A stretch of 58,541 nucleotides of DNA from Rhodocyclaceae bacterium (GCA_026417115.1 JAOADW010000025.1:1-58541); one strand, 5' to 3'; counted from the stretch's first letter, positions 28,339 through 35,660 are shown. Notes: generated from the sequence alone by a model not told the origin. Numbers and translations: made by a program.

Positions 28339-29217
28339 TCAATCCAGCAACGGCAGAGGATCCTGGCGCAGGATCTTTTTCGCCGCCGCACCTTTGATTG
28401 CACGATTGGGGGTTTCGAACCAGACGATGGCGCCCGTCGGACAACGTTGGATGATGGCCGGGGACGTCCAGGCATTGAGCTCATAGCGCACTTCGGCCAA
28501 TTGGCCAGCCAGGCGCATGACTCCTGGCGGTGCATCGGCCACGCATTTGCCGCATGCCGTGCAGGCGACTTCGCAAGCCCGCTCGGCGGCCTCGCCATCT
28601 GCCTGATTCTTACAAGCCACCCACAGGCGATGGTGGATGGGCTCCAAAGAAAACAAGCCCTTGGGGCAGACCTCGACACAGTCGTTGCAGGCCGTGCATT
28701 TGTCGGCATTGACGTGTGGCAGGCCGTGCGCATCCAGATGCAGGGCGTCGAAGGTGCAGACCGCCTCGCAATCGCCCAGACCCAGACAGCCCCAGGCGCA
28801 TTCCTTGCCGCCCCCCGCGACTACGGCCGCCGCGCGGCAACTCCGATGGCCCGCATAACGGGCGCGCAGATAGGCGACATGGCGACCGCCGGCGCATGCC
28901 AAGCGGGCCACGCGCTTTTCCGCTTCACCCGCCGCCACGCCCAAAAGATCGGCGATGGCCTGACGCTGCTGGGGGGAGCAGACCGTGCAGCGCGCCGGCT
29001 CGATTTCTCCGGCCACCACCTTCTCGGCGAAACCGCGGCAACCCGGCAGACCACAGGCGCCGCAATTGCTCTTGGGCAAGAGCTCCTCGACTGTGTCGAT
29101 GCGCGGATCTTCGAAAACGTAGAGCTTGCGATTGGCCAACGCGAGGAGGCTGGCCAAGGCAGAGCCCAACAGGGCCATGAAGCCCCCTGCCACCGCGATG
29201 CTCGCAACGGATTCCAT
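28339..29217 (-). CDS. rnfB: Rnf electron-transport complex subunit RnfB
   Basis: A 292-residue subunit. The start at 29217 gives MESVASIAVAGGFMALLGSA with an N-terminal helix. It is followed by the Fe-S motif NCGACGLPGCRGFAEKVVAG and ferredoxin-type motifs (CTACNDCVEVCP; CEVACTACGKCVADAP). RnfB is the ferredoxin-interacting subunit. It contains several cysteines beyond the usual set (ECAWGCLGLGDCEAVC), as in other long RnfB proteins. It is the first gene of the operon and is followed after 24 bases by the PFOR gene. The open frame extends 73 codons upstream without a start-like context. Confidence 0.95.
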   Translation of the reverse strand: MESVASIAVAGGFMALLGSALASLLALANRKLYVFEDPRIDTVEELLPKSNCGACGLPGCRGFAEKVVAGEIEPARCTVCSPQQRQAIADLLGVAAGEAEKRVARLACAGGRHVAYLRARYAGHRSCRAAAVVAGGGKECAWGCLGLGDCEAVCTFDALHLDAHGLPHVNADKCTACNDCVEVCPKGLFSLEPIHHRLWVACKNQADGEAAERACEVACTACGKCVADAPPGVMRLAGQLAEVRYELNAWTSPAIIQRCPTGAIVWFETPNRAIKGAAAKKILRQDPLPLLD

Positions 29218-29470
29218 GACGCAGCCCGTAATGCCTCGGTAACACGCGCAGGGGAGAATGCCTACCCAGCGCGCCGTGATCAGAATGGGTTTTTTGCTTA
29301 CGCACAAACCCCCCTTTCCCACCTCTTTGGATGCCGCCTTGCGGGCGCATCGAAAAAGGCAGACACGGCGCAGCCGGGATTTCCGGGCTGCGTTGCAACG
29401 AAGCGGGTTGCTGCTTCGTTGCCTGGACATGTGCAAGGTTGCGCCTTGCGCATGCTCGTGTTCGGCTCTG
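29218..29470 (-). other. Long 5' leader of the rnfB-PFOR-rnf operon
   Basis: About 250 bases separate the candidate promoter from rnfB, with no credible gene. The stretch contains two adjacent GC-rich inverted repeats: one around CGCAGCC/GGCTGCG near 29370-29393, and a perfect 10-bp stem at 29395-29422. Either could be structured leader RNA. I do not recognise a riboswitch class. Confidence 0.4.
29395..29422 (-). repeat. Perfect inverted repeat in the rnf operon leader
   Basis: GCAACGAAGC (29395-29404) and GCTTCGTTGC (29413-29422) pair perfectly over 10 bp with an 8-base loop. It has no U-tract on either strand, so it is not a standard terminator. Confidence 0.6.
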
Positions 29471-29500
29471 AGTATAGAAAATCGTTTTGCGTTGCAACAA
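29471..29500 (-). promoter_or_regulatory. Candidate sigma-70 promoter of the rnf operon
   Basis: Read on the minus strand: TTGTTG (29500-29495) as -35, an 18-base spacer, and TATACT (29476-29471) as -10. It lies in the most AT-rich stretch of the divergent region, between the rnf operon and the Met-rich protein gene. Confidence 0.45.
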
Positions 29501-29552
29501 GCAGATTTTTTTATTTACCTATAACCAAATCTGATTCAAAGACGCCCGCCAG

Positions 29553-29571
29553 GCATGACATTTTGTCATGC
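29553..29571. promoter_or_regulatory. Upstream inverted repeat 1 (candidate activator site)
   Basis: GCATGACATTTTGTCATGC is a perfect 8-bp inverted repeat with a 3-base centre and core GACA-TTT-TGTC. Its core is the exact reverse complement of the second site at 29624. It lies about 175 bases upstream of the start point predicted from the sigma-54 promoter, a typical enhancer position. Confidence 0.6.
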
Positions 29572-29623
29572 TGGATTTCTCTGCCATAACAATGCGTTGC
29601 GTGAAAACATGCGGGAGCGCCTC

Positions 29624-29634
29624 GACAAAATGTC
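29624..29634. promoter_or_regulatory. Upstream inverted repeat 2 (candidate activator site)
   Basis: GACAAAATGTC, the second copy of the GACA-N3-TGTC core. Its centre is 67 bases from the first site and about 108 bases upstream of the predicted sigma-54 start point. Confidence 0.55.
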
Positions 29635-29710
29635 AGGGACACGCCGAGCCCCGGCCGGGAGGGGATGAAAAATTGCTGTATAATCATATTGTTACGAGCA
29701 GAATGGGGCT

Positions 29711-29726
29711 TGGCACGAGGCATGCA
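29711..29726 (+). promoter_or_regulatory. Sigma-54 promoter of the Met-rich protein / molybdoenzyme module
   Basis: TGGCACGAGGCATGCA, preceded by T. It matches the -24/-12 consensus TGGCACG-N4-TTGCW with one change (ATGC for TTGC) and the exact GG-to-GC spacing. A start point near 29737 follows. A response regulator with the sigma-54-contacting GAFTGA loop is encoded in the same module at 37584. A TATAAT at 29679-29684 could be an alternative sigma-70 element but lacks a partner. Confidence 0.75.
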
Positions 29727-29736
29727 AAAGCGTTTG

Positions 29737-29757
29737 CGCCGCCGCATAGCGGCGGCG
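29737..29757 (+). repeat. Hairpin at the predicted transcript 5' end
   Basis: CGCCGCCGC-ATA-GCGGCGGCG forms a perfect 9-bp stem with a 3-base loop, starting exactly where sigma-54 transcription should begin. A smaller stem, CTGACG/CGTCAG (29762-29778), follows. The palindrome TCCTTCGAAGGA (29787-29798) overlaps the ribosome binding site. Confidence 0.6.
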
Positions 29758-29807
29758 GGAGCTGACGCCCTTCGTCAGGAACCTGATCCTTCGAAGGAAT
29801 CTTGGTC

Positions 29808-30200
29808 ATGAAGAAAAGCATGATGATCTTGTCTTCCGCGCTGGCCATTTCTGCGATGAGCATGGCGTTCGCGCAAGAGCAAAAGGGCATGTCAGGAATG
29901 TCCGGCATGCAGGGCCAGCAAGGCATGAGTGGCATGTCCGGCATGAGCGGCATGCAGGGTCAGAAAGGCATGTCGGGAATGTCGGGAATGTCCGGCATGC
30001 AGGGCCAACAAGGCATGAGTGGCATGTCCGGCATGAGCGGCATGCAAGGCATGTCCGGCATGGAAGGCAAAGGCAAAAAGCAGCAGGAAGGCATGTCGGG
30101 CATGAGCGGCATGCAAGGTCAGAAAGGCATGTCGGGAATGTCGGGAATGTCCGGCATGAGCGGCATGCAAGGCATGTCCGGCATGGAAGGTAAAAAATAA
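29808..30200 (+). CDS. Secreted Met-Ser-Gly repeat protein (methionine-rich, MrpX-like in character)
   Basis: A 130-residue protein with signal peptide MKKSMMILSSALAISAMSMAFA. The mature part is built only from Gly, Met, Ser, Gln, Lys and Glu: tandem GMSGMSGMSGMQGQ(Q/K) units interrupted by MEGKGKKQQE, then repeated. I count 27 Met among 108 mature residues and no Cys or aromatic residue. The ATG at 29808 has GAAGGAAT as ribosome binding site. Met-rich periplasmic peptides such as MrpX of Azospira suillum scavenge hypochlorite by forming methionine sulfoxide, and other Met-rich proteins bind copper; either role is inference here. It sits behind a sigma-54 promoter and ahead of an intrinsic terminator, so it is probably highly expressed. 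Confidence 0.8.
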   Translation: MKKSMMILSSALAISAMSMAFAQEQKGMSGMSGMQGQQGMSGMSGMSGMQGQKGMSGMSGMSGMQGQQGMSGMSGMSGMQGMSGMEGKGKKQQEGMSGMSGMQGQKGMSGMSGMSGMSGMQGMSGMEGKK

Positions 30201-30223
30201 CGATCTCCTCCCAAAACCCTTTG

Positions 30224-30254
30224 AGGAGGGGAGAAAATATCTCCCCTCCTTTTT
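30224..30254 (+). terminator. Intrinsic terminator after the Met-rich protein gene
   Basis: AGGAGGGGAGA (30224-30234), loop AAATA, TCTCCCCTCCT (30240-30250), then a T run. The perfect 11-bp stem with T-tract is a textbook Rho-independent terminator. No promoter fits between it and the next ATG at 30276, so the downstream operon probably depends on partial read-through. Confidence 0.9.
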
Positions 30255-30275
30255 GCCTCCTCCGACTGTCAGGCG

Positions 30276-30596
30276 ATGCTCCTGCGTTTTACATACGTTC
30301 TCGTCCGTGGCATGCTGCTCTTGCTCGCGCCCGCCGTGGCCGCCGCCCAGCTTGGCTATCCGGTGGCTGGGCTTGCGCCTGACGCACGGCCGGCTGCAGC
30401 GCCACGCCTTACCGAGCCAAAGCCGATCGATCGTAAGACGGCGCTTTACGGCGTCAGCGCTCCCATTCCTCCAAGCCTTCGGTTCTTGGACCATCAAGGG
30501 GGGTGGTTCAATCCTTTCCTCGCTCCCGGCATGACAGGTCCCTATGATCTGCGAGGGTGGCATGCCGCGCGCACGCAAGGGGAGCCTCGCCCATGA
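30276..30596 (+). CDS. Small exported protein of the molybdoenzyme operon
   Basis: A 106-residue protein with an N-terminal signal peptide ending in PAVAAA before QLGYPV. The mature part of about 80 residues is rich in Pro and Ala and ends GWHAARTQGEPRP. I do not recognise the family, and it has no cysteines or heme motif. The ATG of the pentaheme cytochrome overlaps its stop codon (ATGA), so it belongs to the operon and may be a periplasmic partner or assembly factor. An internal Met (position 13) is a possible alternative start, which would still leave a signal peptide. Confidence 0.6.
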   Translation: MLLRFTYVLVRGMLLLLAPAVAAAQLGYPVAGLAPDARPAAAPRLTEPKPIDRKTALYGVSAPIPPSLRFLDHQGGWFNPFLAPGMTGPYDLRGWHAARTQGEPRP

Positions 30597-31477
30597 CGCG
30601 ACAAGATTTCCTCATCGGTGGCGTAATCCTCGCCGTTGTCGCCGCCATCGGCCTGACCGTCGGCTTTACGCGCCCTGAGGGCCCCCTTCAACGGGAGGCG
30701 ACAGCCGCTGCGGAAATCGCAGGCCTTCATCTGCGCGCCACCTATGATCCGCTGCATTTCAAACCGGCGATCGAATTGGCCCGCGACGAACAATGCCTCG
30801 TCTGCCACAAAGAGGTCTTGGAAGATCGCGTGCGAGAAACCTCCCCAGCCGGCGTACAGGCAAGCTGGAGCAAGGCGTGGTATCAGCGAGTCGCGACTTA
30901 TGAAGGCGAACAAGAGACGTTTCATCGTCGGCACCTGACGACGCCGCTCGCCCAGAAGCTGATGAAACTCAAATGCAATACCTGCCATGAAGGTCATGAT
31001 CCGCGGGAGGAGGCGCCAGGCTCTTCCGCCAGCGTGCCGCAAGAAACCCAGGCCTTCACGCTGCGCAAGCAGGTCAATCCCGAAACGACCTGCCTCAAAT
31101 GTCACGGGCGTTTCCCAGACAAAGAGATCATGGGGCTGCCCGGCCCTTGGGAAGAGGTCAAAGATCAATTTCAAAACGATTGCCTCGTCTGCCACGCCGC
31201 CATCCGCACCCACCGGCACCGCGTCAATTACCTCGACGCCGAGGCGATCGAGGCGATGGCGAAAGCCGGCCAGGCCACGCAAACGGCTGGCGACGTCTGC
31301 TACGGCTGCCATGGCGGGCGGGCATGGTATCGCATTGCGTATCCCTACCCGCGCCATCCCTGGCCCGGTATGTCGCCAGAAACTCCCGTGTGGGCGAAAA
31401 ACCGCCCCCTCCAATCGGAAGCTCGCTTCACGACGACGCGTCAGTCACTCGACCGTTTCCTGCAGCCTAAGCCATGA
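30593..31477 (+). CDS. Membrane-anchored pentaheme c-type cytochrome
   Basis: A 294-residue protein with one N-terminal helix (FLIGGVILAVVAAIGLTVGF) and a periplasmic domain. Five CxxCH heme motifs are visible in order: CLVCH, CNTCH, CLKCH, CLVCH and CYGCH. The first is at residues 68-72. It does not match NapC/NirT or the known octaheme families closely, and I cannot name its family. It overlaps the molybdoenzyme gene by four bases, so it very likely carries electrons between the quinone pool or periplasmic carriers and that enzyme. The hemes need the ccm genes found 8 kb downstream. Confidence 0.88.
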   Translation: MTRQDFLIGGVILAVVAAIGLTVGFTRPEGPLQREATAAAEIAGLHLRATYDPLHFKPAIELARDEQCLVCHKEVLEDRVRETSPAGVQASWSKAWYQRVATYEGEQETFHRRHLTTPLAQKLMKLKCNTCHEGHDPREEAPGSSASVPQETQAFTLRKQVNPETTCLKCHGRFPDKEIMGLPGPWEEVKDQFQNDCLVCHAAIRTHRHRVNYLDAEAIEAMAKAGQATQTAGDVCYGCHGGRAWYRIAYPYPRHPWPGMSPETPVWAKNRPLQSEARFTTTRQSLDRFLQPKP

Positions 31478-34044
31478 ACGCGCCCCCGTCCTCATCGCCT
31501 GTTTCTTCGCTCCTCAATCCCGCACGGCGCAATTTCTTGAAAGGCGCAGCCGCCGGCGCCGCTGCGCTGGGATTGTTCCGCTATGGCCTGCGCAGCGAAG
31601 AAGCGCAGGCACATGCCTACGAGCCCTACCCCACCGACGACCAATTGGAGACGGTGGTGACGTCCTGCGACCACAATTGCGGCTCGCGGCATATGCTCGT
31701 CGCCCACAAGAAAGGCGACGTGATCGTGCGCCTCTCGAGCGATGACGGGCGGTATCAAGCCGGCGGCGCCTTTGGTTTCGAAAGCGAACAAATCCCCCAA
31801 TTGCGCGCGTGTCTGCGCGGCCGCTCATATCGGCTTCGGCTTTATTCTCCCGAGCGGCTGCTCTACCCGATGATGCGCGTCGGCAAACGCGGAGAGGGCC
31901 GTTTCAGGCGGGTGTCATGGGATGAAGCGCTCGATTTCCTCAGCCATAAGATGGTCGAGCTCAAAACGAAATATGGCCCCACCGCGATCCTCGACCAGGC
32001 CTATGCGGGCGCCTCCTACGGGGTGTTGCACAAGTCCGATCAGATCGAGGGCTTGCTTGCACGCTTTCTGGGCATGTTCGGTTGCCGCACGAGCTCATGG
32101 TCGGTGCCCTCTTATCAGGGCACGACGTTTTCGAGCCGCATCACGTTCGGCACCATCGAAGACGGCAACGAAGACGACGCGTTCGCCTATTCGAAACTGA
32201 TCATCCTCTGGGGATGGAATCCTGCCTACACCTTCCATGGCGGCAACACCTTCTATTACATGCGACTGGCGAAGCAACGCGGCTGTAAGTTCGTGCTCGT
32301 GGACCCCCAATACACGGACTCCGCCGCTGCCTATGACGCCTGGTGGATTCCGATCCGGCCCAACACCGATGCCGCGATGCTCGCGGGGATGGCCCACTAC
32401 ATCTTCACGCACAACCTCCAGGACCAGGCCTTCATCGATCGCTTCTGCCAAGGCATGGACGAGGGCACGATGCCGGAATGGGCCAAAGGCCAGGAGAATT
32501 TCAAGGACTACATCCTGGGCAAATACGATGGGACGCCCAAATCGCCGGAATGGGCGGAAAAGATCTGCGGCGTGCCGGCTGCGGACATCAAAAAGCTCGC
32601 GGACATGTATGCGCGCACCAAGCCGGCGGCGCTAAAAGCATCCTGGGCGCCTGGGCGCAACGCCTATGGCGAGCAATACAACCGCATGGCGGCGGCCTTG
32701 CAGGCAATGACCGGCAACATCGGCATCCTGGGCGGCAGCGCCGAGGGGGTGGGCAAGGCTTGGCATGCCGAAGCAGTCGCCTACCCTTACGATGAGTATG
32801 CCAATGTCTGGTTTGCCTCGATCAAATCCGACCGCTGGGCGCATTGCGTGCTCAATTACCCCCACGTCCGGCGCGAAGAGATCGGCCTCTGGCCTCGCAC
32901 TGATGCGCTCGATGGCGTGATCCCGAACATCAAGGCGATTTGGTGGCATGGCTCCGATTGGTTCAATCAGCTCACCCATATCAACAAGGAAATCGCAGCG
33001 ATCGAGAAGCTCGAGCTCGTCGTCTGCGCCGATTCGACGATCACCCCTTCGGGCCTCTGGGCCGACGTGCTGTTGCCGGTGGCGACCCACTTCGAGCGCC
33101 ATGACGTCGCCCTGCCCTGGTATAAGGGGCATTACTACATCCACCGGCCCAAGGTCATTGAACCGCTAGGCGAGTCGAAGACCGATTTCCAAATCTTCAC
33201 CGAGCTCGCTTATCGCATCGAGGCGATCGACCCCACGGTCAAGGATTTCGGCAAGCGCTACAACCCGCGCGCCGACCGCAGCTATTGGGACAACCCCGAC
33301 GCCGTCGATGAAGCCTACCTCGAGGCCTGGTGGCGTCGCGTGCAAGAGCATCAGGGCGTGGCCATGTCATGGGAAGAATTCAAGCGGCGCGGCGTTTATA
33401 AATTCGTCTTCGATCGCCCGCTCGTTGCCTTCCGCGACCAGATCGAAAAGGGCATTCCTTTTGATACGCCCTCGGGGAAAATCGAAATCTTTTCCACGAC
33501 GCTGGCCCAGGTGAAGGACTGGACCAAGACCCAATGGGGCTATCCGATCCCTGCGATTCCGAAATGGATCGAACCCTTCGAATGGCTCGGCGCAGAGAAA
33601 GCGAAAGAGTACCCCTTCCATCTCGTCAGCCCCCATCCGCGCTGGCGCACGCATTCGATCTTCCACAACATTCCCTGGTTGCGCGAGACGTACCAACAAG
33701 AGGTCACGATCAACGCGGAGGACGCCGCGCGGCTTTCCATCCGCACGGGCGACATCGTCGAGATCTGGAACGATCGCGGCAAAGTCGTCGTCCCCGCCTA
33801 TGTGACGGAACGCTGCATGCCCGGCGTGCTGGTGCTCTACGAGGGCGCCTGGATGGATCTCGACGAGCGGGGGGTGGATCGCGCAGGCAACCCAGATTTC
33901 CTCACCAAGGACGAACCCAGCCCTGCAGGCGCTTTCGCCTACAACACGGTGCTTTGCAACATCCGCAAGACGACGCTGGAACACCGTCCAGGCTGGGATA
34001 GCGTCGCGACCTCCCGCGCCTACGTCTTCCGGCGTGACCGCTGA
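31474..34044 (+). CDS. Tat-exported molybdopterin oxidoreductase (DMSO reductase superfamily), substrate unknown
   Basis: An 856-residue catalytic subunit with twin-arginine signal (ARRNFLKGAAAGAAALGLF), so it acts in the periplasm. The N-terminal Fe-S motif is C65-x3-C69-x3-H73-x39-C113: the third ligand position is His where DmsA-type enzymes have Cys. The large domain has VSWDEALDFLSHKMVE, LIILWGWNPAYTF and VADVLLPVATHFER-like elements (WADVLLPVATHFERH), and the C-terminal domain has VSPHPRWRTHSIFHNIPW. The Mo ligand region is SSWSVPSYQGTTF, which suggests Ser rather than Cys, but this needs an alignment. Neighbours provide a pentaheme cytochrome, a four-cluster Fe-S protein and a TorD chaperone. 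Oxyanion, sulfoxide or polysulfide-type substrates are all possible. Confidence 0.9.
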   Translation: MNAPPSSSPVSSLLNPARRNFLKGAAAGAAALGLFRYGLRSEEAQAHAYEPYPTDDQLETVVTSCDHNCGSRHMLVAHKKGDVIVRLSSDDGRYQAGGAFGFESEQIPQLRACLRGRSYRLRLYSPERLLYPMMRVGKRGEGRFRRVSWDEALDFLSHKMVELKTKYGPTAILDQAYAGASYGVLHKSDQIEGLLARFLGMFGCRTSSWSVPSYQGTTFSSRITFGTIEDGNEDDAFAYSKLIILWGWNPAYTFHGGNTFYYMRLAKQRGCKFVLVDPQYTDSAAAYDAWWIPIRPNTDAAMLAGMAHYIFTHNLQDQAFIDRFCQGMDEGTMPEWAKGQENFKDYILGKYDGTPKSPEWAEKICGVPAADIKKLADMYARTKPAALKASWAPGRNAYGEQYNRMAAALQAMTGNIGILGGSAEGVGKAWHAEAVAYPYDEYANVWFASIKSDRWAHCVLNYPHVRREEIGLWPRTDALDGVIPNIKAIWWHGSDWFNQLTHINKEIAAIEKLELVVCADSTITPSGLWADVLLPVATHFERHDVALPWYKGHYYIHRPKVIEPLGESKTDFQIFTELAYRIEAIDPTVKDFGKRYNPRADRSYWDNPDAVDEAYLEAWWRRVQEHQGVAMSWEEFKRRGVYKFVFDRPLVAFRDQIEKGIPFDTPSGKIEIFSTTLAQVKDWTKTQWGYPIPAIPKWIEPFEWLGAEKAKEYPFHLVSPHPRWRTHSIFHNIPWLRETYQQEVTINAEDAARLSIRTGDIVEIWNDRGKVVVPAYVTERCMPGVLVLYEGAWMDLDERGVDRAGNPDFLTKDEPSPAGAFAYNTVLCNIRKTTLEHRPGWDSVATSRAYVFRRDR

Positions 34045-34055
34045 AGGGGGAAACC

Positions 34056-34727
34056 ATGGCGAAAAAGCTCGACGACAAGCAAAAGCTCAAGGCGGCGCTT
34101 GCGCGCAAAGTGGCGCAAACCTACGAGCCGGTCAAGCCCGCGATGCAGCTTGGCTTCGTCCACCACAATGTCGATTGCATCGGCTGTCGCGCCTGCGAGA
34201 TCGCTTGCAAGGACAAAAATGGCCTGCCGCCCGGTCCGCGTTTCCGCCGCGTGATGTATATCGAAGGCGGCGCCTATCCAGAGGTGTTCGCCTACAAGGT
34301 CAACATGTCCTGCAACCATTGCGCACAGCCCGCCTGTTTGCCGACTTGCCCGACGGGCGCCATCTGGAAGCGCCCCGACAACGGCGTCGTCGACATCGAT
34401 TCGACGCTGTGCATCGGCTGCCGCCGCTGCGAGGCGGCCTGTCCCTATGGCGCGCCCCAATGGGATCCATTCGAAAAAGTGATCAAGAAATGCAACCTCT
34501 GCATCGATGAGCTCGAAGCCGGGCGTAAGCCTTATTGCGTGATGGCCTGCATGATGCGCGTGCTCGACATCGGGCCAATCGACCGCTTGCGCGCGGGGTC
34601 CTGGAAAACGCCGGCCGTCGGCCCAGGCGAGCGGGTCGTACGGCAAGTCAAGAACATGGCCAATCCCGAGCTGACCAACCCCTCGATCGTCTTCGTCGCG
34701 CACAGCAAAGGAAAAATCGATGCATGA
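34056..34727 (+). CDS. Four-cluster Fe-S electron-transfer subunit (DmsB/PhsB type)
   Basis: A 223-residue protein with the four ferredoxin-like cysteine groups of DmsB-type beta subunits: CIGCRACEIAC, CNHCAQPACLPTC, CIGCRRCEAAC and CNLCIDELEAGRKPYC(VMAC). It has no signal peptide, so it should be exported with the Tat-carrying catalytic subunit. It transfers electrons between the Mo enzyme and its redox partner, here probably the pentaheme cytochrome because no DmsC-like membrane subunit is encoded. GGGGGAAACC lies just upstream of the start; the gene overlaps the chaperone gene by eight bases. Confidence 0.94.
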   Translation: MAKKLDDKQKLKAALARKVAQTYEPVKPAMQLGFVHHNVDCIGCRACEIACKDKNGLPPGPRFRRVMYIEGGAYPEVFAYKVNMSCNHCAQPACLPTCPTGAIWKRPDNGVVDIDSTLCIGCRRCEAACPYGAPQWDPFEKVIKKCNLCIDELEAGRKPYCVMACMMRVLDIGPIDRLRAGSWKTPAVGPGERVVRQVKNMANPELTNPSIVFVAHSKGKIDA

Positions 34728-35478
34728 GCCTCGAAGCATGCCGCTTTCCCGCGCCTTCGTCGAGGCCATCGCCGACGATGCGGAAGGTCTGGCCGCGTTG
34801 CACGACCGTGAGCTTACGCCGACATTGCTGAATGCGCTCTTGGAGGCGAAGTTCCCCGAGTCGCTGGGGCTCTTGCCGCACACCGAAGCGCAGCGGCAAG
34901 CCTGGCAGGCTTGTCGCGAGGCCCTTCGCCGTCTCGAAGTGGCCTCCGATGCCCGCCGCTTCGAGGAATTGGCCGCAGACTATGCGGCGATCTATCTGAC
35001 CGGCGCCTATGGGGTATCGCCCTGCGAATCGTTTTGGCGCGACGAAGACCATTTGCATTGCCAAGAAGCGATGTTTGCTTGGCGCGCGCATCACGCCCGT
35101 CTAGGCCTGCGCGCCGTCGATTGGCGGAAAAGGCCGGATGATCACCTCGTGCTGCAACTGCTCCATATCGCGCGCGCGCTGCGCCAAGCGAACGAAAGCG
35201 AAGACTTGCGCAGGCTGGCGCAAATACTCGACGAACACACGCTTGCCTGGATCTTCGATTTCGCGGCCAAAGTCGCTTACCGCTGTCGGGAGGATTTCTA
35301 TCGCGCCTTGGCGATGCTTACGGCGGCTTGGCTCGATGGCCTGCGCGAGGTGCTGGCCCAAGCCGTGGCAGCCCCTCGCCCCTTGCGCGCGGCGGTGTCC
35401 TCTCGCGAGGCCGAACGAAAGGCCGCAGAGGCGCAGAAAGGACTTCGTGCCCTGCCCGGCGGGGCGCCGACCTGGTAA
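34720..35478 (+). CDS. TorD/DmsD-family molybdoenzyme chaperone
   Basis: A 252-residue all-helical protein of the TorD family. It shows YAAIYLTGAYGVSPCESFW and the DDHLVLQLLHIARAL segment typical of the C-terminal helices. It would bind the Tat signal of the catalytic subunit and hold it until cofactor insertion. Translation is coupled to the Fe-S subunit gene by overlap. An in-frame ATG at 34738 (MPLSRAF) is an alternative start. The tail of about 40 residues is Ala/Arg-rich and probably unstructured. It is the last gene of the operon before the two-component genes. Confidence 0.9.
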   Translation: MHEPRSMPLSRAFVEAIADDAEGLAALHDRELTPTLLNALLEAKFPESLGLLPHTEAQRQAWQACREALRRLEVASDARRFEELAADYAAIYLTGAYGVSPCESFWRDEDHLHCQEAMFAWRAHHARLGLRAVDWRKRPDDHLVLQLLHIARALRQANESEDLRRLAQILDEHTLAWIFDFAAKVAYRCREDFYRALAMLTAAWLDGLREVLAQAVAAPRPLRAAVSSREAERKAAEAQKGLRALPGGAPTW

Positions 35479-35532
35479 TCTAGGGAATTCCTGAAAAACC
35501 GTTGCGAGCGGCTGATGGACGCGACGCAGGGA

Positions 35533-35660
35533 GCGTAAGCGACGAGACAACCCGAGGCGTGAGGCGGGCAAGCGAGCGCCGTGGGTTGCGGTTTAGGCTC
35601 ACGCGAGCGCAGCGAATGTGCCAAGCGCCCCGCAGCGGCCCGAGCCAAGAAATCGCGCAA
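35533..35660. repeat. REP-like GC-rich repeat region
   Basis: The interval between the chaperone and kinase genes contains GCGAGCGCAGCGAATGTG and nearby CAACCC/GGGTTG inverted ends. It resembles the GTGAGCGGAGCGAACGCTA element found at 41769-41787, suggesting a dispersed REP-like family. Boundaries are approximate. Confidence 0.45.

Noticed and set aside
29370-29422. Transcription terminator in the rnf leader
   Set aside because: The stems lack a U-tract on either strand.
29679-29684. TATAAT as the main promoter of the Met-rich gene
   Set aside because: No fitting -35 or extended -10 element, while the sigma-54 site just downstream matches nearly perfectly with correct spacing.
31474-34044. 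Molybdoenzyme as nitrate, perchlorate or tetrathionate reductase
   Set aside because: None of the specific signatures of those enzymes could be recognised by eye, and the Fe-S ligand pattern differs; left as unknown substrate.
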